From Gemmiger sp. An50 (lineage in GTDB: Bacteria; Bacillota; Clostridia; Oscillospirales; Ruminococcaceae), in contig NZ_NFID01000017.1 in the NCBI RefSeq assembly GCF_002161595.1, positions 36,699 to 100,698 of the forward strand: DNA of 64,000 bases, written 5' to 3'. Positions 57,758 through 64,000 of the stretch are shown here, in pieces (positions within the stretch are counted from its first letter, which is position 1; each line of letters starts with the position of its first letter). The notes below the pieces were generated by a model, which was given only the letters and a program-made list of their open reading frames with translations, had not been told where the DNA came from and ran no database searches. A program made the translations under genes and the position numbers.

Positions 57758-59136
57758 ACTTTACCGCAATGGAATTTGTGTGCTTCTTCCCGGTGGTACT
57801 GGTGCTTTACCGGCTGCTGCCGCCCCGCTGGCGCTGGGCGGAGCTGCTGGCCGCAAGCTACTTTTTCTACGGCATCTTCAATCCCTGGACGGTTCCGTTA
57901 CTGGCGGGCACCACCCTGGTCACCTGGCTGTGTGCAAAGCGCATTGAGCAGTCGAAACGCCCGGCAGCGCGAAAGGCATGGCTGCTTCTGGCGGGGGCGG
58001 TGTGCCTGGGCTGTCTGGGACTGTTCAAATACGGTTCCTTTGTTGCAGGCTCGGTGAGCTGGCTGTTCACCGGCGCCCCGGTCAGTCTTTCGTTGCTGCT
58101 GCCGGTGGGCATCTCTTTTTATACCTTCCAGACCCTTTCCTATGTGATCGATGTGTACCGAGGCAGCTTCCCCTGCGAACACCATCTGGGCTACTATGCG
58201 CTGTTCATCAGCTTTTTTCCCCAGCTGGTGGCCGGACCCATCGAGCGGCCGGGGAATCTGCTGCCCCAGCTGCACCGGCTGAGCCTTCCCACCGGGGAAG
58301 ACCTGCGGCAGGGCGGCTGGCGGTTGGCACGGGGCTATTTCAAAAAGGTTGCCCTGGCGGACCAGCTGGCTCCCATTGTGGATCAGGTCTATGCACTGGC
58401 GCAGCCGGGCGGCCCGGCCATTGTGCTGGCCACCGCCTGCTTTGCGCTGCAGATCTATTTTGATTTTTCCGCCTATTCCGAGATTGCCATCGGTGCGGCC
58501 CGCCTGCTGGGCGTCCGGCTGATGGAAAACTTCGATCATCCGTACAGCGCCGCCTCACTGCGGGAATTCTGGCGGCGCTGGCACATCAGCCTCACTGGTT
58601 GGTTTACCGATTATCTTTACATTCCCCTGGGGGGAAGCCGCTGTTCTGCACTGCGCCGCTGGCGGAATCTGCTGCTGGTCTTTCTGGCCAGCGGCCTGTG
58701 GCATGGCGCGGCCTGGCATTTTGTGCTGTGGGGCGCATTTCACGGCGCGTGCATGGTAATTGAGGACATTGGCCGCCGGCGCGGTCTGCGGCTGCCCCGC
58801 TCGCTGGCCCGGGCCGCAACGCTGGCGGTGGTCAGTGTTGGCTGGATGCTCTTCCGGGCGCAGAATATGACCCAGGCGGCAGAGCTTCTGACTGGTCTGT
58901 TCTCTGCATGGAGCCCGGCCGGGGTGAGTGTGGCCCTGCAAACAGTGGGTGCGGCAGGTCTGGTGCAGCTGGTGCTGACCCTGCTGGTCTATCGGCTGCT
59001 GCCGGAGCAATGGCCGGAATGCCGCTCCGAGCGCACCGCGCCGGTGCTGTTTTACACCCTGCTGCTTACCGGCATTGCCTGGCTGGGCCTTGCGGCCAGC
59101 GGCCAGCAGAGTGCATTTTTGTATTTTCAGTTTTGA
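57754..59136 (+). CDS. MBOAT O-acyltransferase (AlgI/DltB-like)
   Basis: This 460-residue polytopic membrane protein moves an acyl, probably acetyl, group across the membrane to an extracytoplasmic partner. Visible blocks are VGISFYTFQTLSYVIDVYRG, FPQLVAGPIERP, FDFSAYSEIAIGAARLLG, NFDHPYSAASLREFWRRWH and the invariant His317 in SGLWHGAAWHF. The next gene, 8 bases downstream, and the one upstream encode SGNH-like proteins, the usual final transferases in AlgI-AlgJ/X systems. The acceptor is unknown; no dlt genes or polysaccharide synthesis genes are adjacent. Confidence 0.93.
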   Translation: MNFTAMEFVCFFPVVLVLYRLLPPRWRWAELLAASYFFYGIFNPWTVPLLAGTTLVTWLCAKRIEQSKRPAARKAWLLLAGAVCLGCLGLFKYGSFVAGSVSWLFTGAPVSLSLLLPVGISFYTFQTLSYVIDVYRGSFPCEHHLGYYALFISFFPQLVAGPIERPGNLLPQLHRLSLPTGEDLRQGGWRLARGYFKKVALADQLAPIVDQVYALAQPGGPAIVLATACFALQIYFDFSAYSEIAIGAARLLGVRLMENFDHPYSAASLREFWRRWHISLTGWFTDYLYIPLGGSRCSALRRWRNLLLVFLASGLWHGAAWHFVLWGAFHGACMVIEDIGRRRGLRLPRSLARAATLAVVSVGWMLFRAQNMTQAAELLTGLFSAWSPAGVSVALQTVGAAGLVQLVLTLLVYRLLPEQWPECRSERTAPVLFYTLLLTGIAWLGLAASGQQSAFLYFQF

Positions 59137-59144
59137 GGAACACC

Positions 59145-60563
59145 ATGAAACGATACGTGATTGCGGCCCTTGCCAGCCTGGCCCTGATTCCGCTGACGCT
59201 GCTGGCCTGGGGCTTCGGGCTGCCCAGCCAGTACGGGGAGTCCTTTCTGGGCGAGCTGCGGGAAAAATATGCACTTCTCTGCCAGCCGTCGGAAAAGCCC
59301 CGGTTGATTCTGGTGGGCGGCAGTGCTGTTACCTTTGGGGTGGACGGCACCCTGCTGGAGGAGCTGCTGCCTCAGTATGAGGTGGTCAACTTCGGCATGT
59401 ATGCCGCTCTGGGTATCCGCCCCATGCTGGACCTTTCCCGGGAGCAGCTGCGTCAGGACGATCTGGTGCTCCTGATGCCTGAGCAGCAGGAGCAGAGCCT
59501 TTCCGGCTATCTGGGAAGCGAAGCGCTGTGGCAGGCGGCAGATGGCGCCTTTGGTCTATTGTTCTGCGCCCGATGGGAGGATCTGGGCGCGCTGATCGGC
59601 CAGTTCCCGCGCTTTGCGGCAAGCAAAGCGGCATATTTTGTGCAGGGTGGACCCCAGTTGCCAGAAGTATACCGGAAGGCATCTTTTGACGAAACGGGAA
59701 ACCTGCGTACCGGGCTTTGCGAGGCAAACACCATGCCCGGCGGGGTAGACCCCACCATGCCCATCTCCTTTGACCCGGGGTTGCTGAGCGAGGAGTTTTG
59801 CACCCTGGTAAACGAATACACCCGCCAGGCAGAGCTGGCGGGTGCGACGGTGTGGTATCATTTTCCGCCCATGAATCAGGCGGCAGTGGAGTCGGGTAGC
59901 GACCCGGATGTCTTCTGTGACCGGCTGCGGGAAACGCTGGACTGTGAACTGGCAGGCAGCCCTCATACCAGCATGATGGAAGCAGGCTGGTTTTACGACA
60001 CTAACTTCCATTTAAACGAAAAAGGCAGTCAGGTGTTCACCTGCCTGCTGGCACGGGATATCAAGGCCATGCTGGGGGACTCCAGCCCCACTCCGGAAGC
60101 TGCGGTGGAGATGCCCGCACTGGAGCAGCCCCAAAGCGTACAGGGCGACGACCGGGACGCAAACTGCTTTGTTTATGAGGCGGTCTCCGGCGGCTGGCAA
60201 ATCACCGGCCTCAGCGAATCGGCGGGAGAACAGCAGGAACTGATTCTCCCGGCCTCCTGGCAGGGGCAGCTGGTCACCGGGCTTTCGGCGGATGCACTGA
60301 ATGGTGCACAAGCGCTGAAAACGCTGGTGATCCAGCAAAACATCACAGCTCTGCCGGACGGCGCATTCGCAGGCTGCCCGGCGCTGGAAACAGTGGTGCT
60401 GCTCCAGACTGATCCTGCCGCCCTGCTGGTGGGTCAGAATCTGCTGGAAGGCTCGTCCTGCACCATCGCGGTGCCGTCTGAGTCTTACGACCGCTACTGC
60501 CTGAGCTACAACTGGTCCCCCTATGCGGGCCGACTTACTCGTTGGGAAGACAGCCCGTTGTGA
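59145..60563 (+). CDS. Membrane-anchored SGNH-like protein with C-terminal leucine-rich repeats
   Basis: The 472-residue protein has an N-terminal membrane segment (~5-22). An SGNH-like domain follows (~45-320) with LILVGGSAVTFGVDG as the block-I serine motif and FYDTNFHLNEKG as the Asp-X-X-His end. A C-terminal BspA-like leucine-rich repeat region (~385-460, LPDGAFAGCPALETVVL) completes it. It mirrors the upstream lipoprotein, in which the repeats precede the SGNH domain. It probably receives acyl groups from the MBOAT protein. The last 29 bases overlap the convergent HAD gene. Confidence 0.75.
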   Translation: MKRYVIAALASLALIPLTLLAWGFGLPSQYGESFLGELREKYALLCQPSEKPRLILVGGSAVTFGVDGTLLEELLPQYEVVNFGMYAALGIRPMLDLSREQLRQDDLVLLMPEQQEQSLSGYLGSEALWQAADGAFGLLFCARWEDLGALIGQFPRFAASKAAYFVQGGPQLPEVYRKASFDETGNLRTGLCEANTMPGGVDPTMPISFDPGLLSEEFCTLVNEYTRQAELAGATVWYHFPPMNQAAVESGSDPDVFCDRLRETLDCELAGSPHTSMMEAGWFYDTNFHLNEKGSQVFTCLLARDIKAMLGDSSPTPEAAVEMPALEQPQSVQGDDRDANCFVYEAVSGGWQITGLSESAGEQQELILPASWQGQLVTGLSADALNGAQALKTLVIQQNITALPDGAFAGCPALETVVLLQTDPAALLVGQNLLEGSSCTIAVPSESYDRYCLSYNWSPYAGRLTRWEDSPL

Positions 60564-61338
60564 GCAGCTGCTCCAGAACCTGGGGTACGCTGGTGCACTG
60601 CCGGGGCAGCTTTTCTGCCAACCGGGGGTCGGCGCTGGCCATCAGGTAAGGATGCCCGGCGGCTTCCAGCATGGGCAGATCGTTCCAGTTGTCGCCGAAG
60701 GCCATCACGTTTTCCAGCGGAATGTTCAGTGCGCTGCACAGCTGCCGCAGGCCGATGCCCTTGTCCGCCAGCGTGAAGTCCAGCCACTCAGCGCCGGCTA
60801 CAGCCATATTGAATACACCGGACCATTTTTCACCCAGAGCCTTTTCCGGCACGGCGGCACCTGCCCGGCAGCAGGCGGAGATCTTGATGATATCCTCCTC
60901 GATCTCCTCCGGGTCGCGCACCACCTGCACATGGTTGCCGGTGCCGTCCCGCATGCGGGTCACAAAGGAGTCATCGCACTGGCACAGATAGCTGCAGTTT
61001 GCGCCGGAGATCAGCACCTCGCTGCCGTCCAGAGCTATAATGTCCCGGATCAGACCCATGGCGGAGGTACGCTCCATCACGGTCTTGCCCAGAACCGGGG
61101 CGGATTCCTCGGTGCCGGAACCATACAGAATCGCTCCGTTTTCACACACATAGCACAGCTCGTCCTGCACCGGGCCAAACAGCCTGCGCAGTGAGTGAAA
61201 CTGCCGCCCGGAAGCAGGGCAGAAGCGAATGCCCTGCTGGGAAAGACGATGAATGAGCGAAAAAACCGACGAGTCCAGCTGCTTGGTCCCATAGGGCAGC
61301 AGTGTGCCGTCAATGTCGCTTACGATCAATTGAATCAT
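60535..61338 (-). CDS. Cof-type HAD hydrolase
   Basis: This 267-residue phosphatase acts on phosphorylated sugars or cofactors. It opens with the catalytic DIDGTLLPYG (Asp nucleophile and Asp acid/base) and has a C2B-type cap domain and the C-terminal motif FGDNWNDLPMLEAAG. I chose ATG 61338 behind GAGGAGGGG. Its end overlaps the convergent SGNH-like gene by 29 bases. It is divergent from the GH2 gene, and its substrate is unknown. Confidence 0.92.
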   Translation of the reverse strand: MIQLIVSDIDGTLLPYGTKQLDSSVFSLIHRLSQQGIRFCPASGRQFHSLRRLFGPVQDELCYVCENGAILYGSGTEESAPVLGKTVMERTSAMGLIRDIIALDGSEVLISGANCSYLCQCDDSFVTRMRDGTGNHVQVVRDPEEIEEDIIKISACCRAGAAVPEKALGEKWSGVFNMAVAGAEWLDFTLADKGIGLRQLCSALNIPLENVMAFGDNWNDLPMLEAAGHPYLMASADPRLAEKLPRQCTSVPQVLEQLLTTGCLPNE

Positions 61339-61360
61339 ACAAATACCCCTCCTCACACAT

Positions 61361-61378
61361 GCGCCCGCTAGCGGGCGC
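61361..61378. promoter_or_regulatory. 18-base perfect palindrome between divergent genes
   Basis: GCGCCCGCTAGCGGGCGC lies between the HAD (-) and GH2 (+) genes, 22 bases upstream of the HAD start. It could be an operator or an RNA hairpin in the HAD leader. Confidence 0.4.
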
Positions 61379-61450
61379 TCCTCAATGGTTATACCACATT
61401 TGATGCGGCCCGTAAATGCCAAAGCGGTGCCCAAGGAAAGGACAATACAG

Positions 61451-63853
61451 ATGAAAGCATTGAATTTTAACACCGGCTGGACCTGGCGCCGGCTGACCGA
61501 AGAAGGCCCCGGTACCCCGGTAACCCTGCCTCACGACGCCATGCTAAGCGAAGCCCGCAGCGAGACCTCGGCCGGCGGCATCAACACTGGCTGGTACGAG
61601 GGCTGCGATTATATATACAGTAAGCAGTTTTATGTTCCCGCCGAATGGAGAGGCCGTGCGCTGGTGCTGGAATTCGAGGGCGTTTACCACAATGCCGAGG
61701 TCTGGGTCAATGGGGTCAAGCGGCTGTTTCGTCCCTATGGCTACACCAATTTCTATCTGGACCTTTCCGAGCTGCTGAACTATGGCGAGGAGAACCGGCT
61801 GGAAGTAATTGCCCGCAATGCGGACCAGCCCAACAGCCGGTGGTATTCCGGCGCGGGCATCTACCGGCCGGTTACCCTGTGGACCGCGCCCTACCGCCAC
61901 ATTCCGCAGAACGGAGTGAAGCTGCGCACCGTGTCACTGGACCCGCCCACGGTGGAGGCACAGGTGCGCACGGTGGGCACTGGACTGGTGACCATCGCGC
62001 TGCAGAACGCCGATGGCACGGCAGCAGCAGAGACCACCGTGCACAGCGACGGCACGGCCAGTACCACCCTGACCGTACCCGATGCCAGGCTGTGGAGTCT
62101 GGAGGAGCCAAATCTCTATACCTGCCGGGTGACCTTCGGGGAGGATGAAGAGAAGTTTTCCTTTGGCCTGCGCACCCTGGAATGGGGCGAGCAGGGAATG
62201 CTGCTCAACGGCAAGCGGGTGATTTTGAAGGGAGCCTGCATCCATCACGATCACGGCATCCTGGGCGCCTGCTGCTATCCGGATGCGGAGGAGCGCCGGG
62301 TGCGGCTGCTGAAGGAAAATGGCTACAATGCCCTGCGCAGTGCCCACAATCCCTGCTCCAAGGCGCTTCTGGATGCCTGCGACCGGCAGGGCGTGCTGAT
62401 GATGGATGAGTACATCGACCACTGGTACATCCACAAAACTGAACACGATTATGTGGATTATTTCAAGGACTGGTGGAAGCAGGATCTGGCAGACATGGTG
62501 GACAAGGACTATAACCACCCTTGTGTGGTGCTTTATTCCACCGGCAACGAGGTGTCCGAAACTGCCCAGCCCAAGGGCATCGCCCTCACCGGTGAGATGA
62601 CCGAATACCTGCACCGTCTGGATTCCGGCCGCCCGGTCACCTGTGGTGTGAACATCTTCTTCAACTTCCTCAGCTCCATCGGCTTTGGCGTGTACAGCGA
62701 TGAAAAAGCAAAAAAAGAAGCAGCCCAGGCGGAAAAGCGCCGCCAGGCCGGAGAGAAGGCGAAAAAGACTGCCTCGGTGGGCAGCAAATTCTTCAATGAT
62801 CTGGCTGGTCTGATGGGCGCGGGCTTCATGAAGCGGGGCGCAACGCTGCACAGCTGCGACGTGAAGACCCGGGATGCTTTTGCCAACATGGATGTGGCGG
62901 GCTATAACTATGGTATTCTGCGCTACCGGCATGATCTGAAGAAATATCCCCAGCGTCTGATTCTGGGCAGCGAGACCTTCTGCAGCGATGCCTATCAGTT
63001 CATGGAGCTGGCCAAACAGGAGCCCCGCATTCTGGGCGACTTTGTGTGGGCCGGCATGGACTATCTGGGTGAGGTGGCCATCGGTTCCTGGGAATACAGC
63101 GACTATGCACCCCGGTTTGACGGCGGCGTGGGCTGGGTTTCCGCCGGTTCCGGGCGCATCGATCTGACCGGCAAGCCGCTGGGCGAAGCGCTTTATACCC
63201 GGGTAGCGCTGGAGCAGGACCTCGGTCCCTACATTGCGGTGCGTCCGGTAAACCATACCGGCGACAAGCACTCGCCCTCGGCCTGGAAGATGAGCAACGC
63301 CACCGACAGCTGGAGCTGGCGGGGCTGTGCGGGCAATAAGGCGGATGTGGAGGTTTATGCCCGTGCCACCCGGGTGGAGCTGCAGATCAACGGCAAAACC
63401 GTGGGGGAAAAGCGGCTGAAAAATGACTGCCTGGCCCGCTTTACCTGCCGTTATGAGGATGGTACCATCACTGCGGTTGCCTACGATGAGGCAGGCCGGG
63501 AGCTGGGCCGCCGCAGCCTGACCACAGCGGGGGCGGATACCGAGCTTTGTCTGGAGGCGGAGCAGATGCAGGTGCAGCCCGGCGGACTGTGTTACCTGCG
63601 GCTGCGCTACACCGACAAGGCAGGCATCACGAAGCCGCTGGAGCGGGGTGTGGTGCGTATTTCGGTGGAGGGCGGCAGACTGCTGGGTACCGGCAGTGGC
63701 TGCCCCTATCAGGAGCACAGCTTCCTGAGCGCGGAGACCGACACCTATTACGGCGAGGCGCTGGCAGTAGTACAGGCAGGCGAGAACGGAGTTCTGACCG
63801 TTCGCGCTGAGGATGGCCGATTCCGGGTGCAGACGAGCGTACAGATTCTTTAA
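61451..63853 (+). CDS. GH2 glycoside hydrolase, probable beta-galactosidase
   Basis: This 800-residue protein has sugar-binding, immunoglobulin-like and TIM-barrel GH2 domains, with acid/base Glu367 (STGNEVSE) and nucleophile Glu508 (ILGSETFCSD), then C-terminal beta domains of the DUF4982-type. A Lys/Glu/Ala-rich insert at about 417-440 (DEKAKKEAAQAEKRRQAGEK) interrupts the barrel; similar inserts occur in gut Firmicutes homologues. There is no signal peptide, so it is cytoplasmic. The ATG follows AAGGAAAGGA. Substrate could be beta-galactoside or another beta-glycoside. Confidence 0.9.
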   Translation: MKALNFNTGWTWRRLTEEGPGTPVTLPHDAMLSEARSETSAGGINTGWYEGCDYIYSKQFYVPAEWRGRALVLEFEGVYHNAEVWVNGVKRLFRPYGYTNFYLDLSELLNYGEENRLEVIARNADQPNSRWYSGAGIYRPVTLWTAPYRHIPQNGVKLRTVSLDPPTVEAQVRTVGTGLVTIALQNADGTAAAETTVHSDGTASTTLTVPDARLWSLEEPNLYTCRVTFGEDEEKFSFGLRTLEWGEQGMLLNGKRVILKGACIHHDHGILGACCYPDAEERRVRLLKENGYNALRSAHNPCSKALLDACDRQGVLMMDEYIDHWYIHKTEHDYVDYFKDWWKQDLADMVDKDYNHPCVVLYSTGNEVSETAQPKGIALTGEMTEYLHRLDSGRPVTCGVNIFFNFLSSIGFGVYSDEKAKKEAAQAEKRRQAGEKAKKTASVGSKFFNDLAGLMGAGFMKRGATLHSCDVKTRDAFANMDVAGYNYGILRYRHDLKKYPQRLILGSETFCSDAYQFMELAKQEPRILGDFVWAGMDYLGEVAIGSWEYSDYAPRFDGGVGWVSAGSGRIDLTGKPLGEALYTRVALEQDLGPYIAVRPVNHTGDKHSPSAWKMSNATDSWSWRGCAGNKADVEVYARATRVELQINGKTVGEKRLKNDCLARFTCRYEDGTITAVAYDEAGRELGRRSLTTAGADTELCLEAEQMQVQPGGLCYLRLRYTDKAGITKPLERGVVRISVEGGRLLGTGSGCPYQEHSFLSAETDTYYGEALAVVQAGENGVLTVRAEDGRFRVQTSVQIL

Positions 63854-63884
63854 AAACAACAAGCGCGCGGCAGTGTGGAGGACC

Positions 63885-64000
63885 ACAAGCTATGCTTGTG
63901 GACGAGAAGAGCACGAGCGTTGAAACGGTAAAAAAAGAACCTCCTTTTGCTACAATAGAAGCGGGTAACGCCAACCGCACTAAAGCAAAAGGAGGTTCAT
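63885..64000 (+). promoter_or_regulatory. Hairpins and ribosome-binding site of a gene starting past the window end
   Basis: CCACAAG/CTTGTGG forms a small hairpin near 63890-63903. Further right, GAACCTCCTTTTGCT (63937-63951) pairs perfectly with AGCAAAAGGAGGTTC (63984-63998), which contains the AAAGGAGG ribosome-binding site; an inner GCGG/CCGC stem lies in the loop. TGCTACAAT (extended -10, box 63951-63956) lies in the left arm. The last bases, CAT, suggest an ATG start at the very edge. Confidence 0.6.

Overview
The window is GC-rich chromosomal DNA of a Gram-positive gut anaerobe. It carries endospore genes (spoVM, a SipL-type coat protein, spoIVA), lipoprotein-type solute-binding proteins, YesM/YesN-type two-component systems and a large set of host- and plant-glycan enzymes. 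This fits Oscillospirales, in the Faecalibacterium/Gemmiger/Subdoligranulum neighbourhood. That placement is inferred from gene content and base composition, not from a marker-gene tree. No tRNA, rRNA or CRISPR array was seen.

Left part (1-17300), mostly housekeeping. The 3' end of thiN is followed by a 26-codon spoVM, a SipL-like SPOCS/LysM protein and spoIVA, so the spore-coat basement layer sits in one locus. Next come a PglF/CapD-type sugar dehydratase and a PglC-type sugar-phosphate transferase behind a structured leader. A DUF4364 protein and an S1-domain protein lie on the minus strand. A tight plus-strand operon follows: DUF951, prfA, ywlC-type tRNA threonylcarbamoylation gene, coaE, a lytic transglycosylase and an M18 aminopeptidase. 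The minus strand then carries a PH-domain protein and a damaged block: an ABC exporter ATPase without permease, the tail of an unknown protein, the first ~60 residues of a membrane-fusion adaptor, and an argJ that is both frameshifted and cut short. An intact argC lies upstream.

Middle part (17300-40110), an L-fucose/host-glycan locus. It holds a cytoplasmic GH29 fucosidase, a 1908-residue cell-surface protein with a TIM-barrel-like domain of unassigned family, a YesM/YesN pair, a two-permease plus lipoprotein ABC importer, a sulfatase, fuculose-phosphate aldolase, fuculokinase, fucose isomerase and a LacZ-type GH2. The fucosidase and importer promoters share a 13-base element in the same orientation and at the same distance from the -10 box, so they probably form one regulon. 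The layout suggests oligosaccharides are released outside, imported, then trimmed inside, with fucose sent to fuculose-1-phosphate cleavage.

Right part (40350-55700), an L-rhamnose locus. rhaB, an L-fucose/arabinose-isomerase-family gene (in the place of rhaA) and rhaD are divergent from an AraC-type regulator. They are followed by a LytTR/GHKL two-component system, a cytoplasmic GH78 rhamnosidase, a GPH-type sugar symporter, a MITE-like repeat, and a membrane-anchored GH3 with permuted domains plus a small membrane partner.

Far right (55700-64000). A probable polysaccharide O-acetylation cluster holds an MBOAT protein flanked by two SGNH-like proteins that each also carry leucine-rich repeats. 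A HAD phosphatase and a second GH2 follow. The window ends in a hairpin that can hide the ribosome-binding site of a gene beginning just past the edge, possibly an insertion-sequence transposase.
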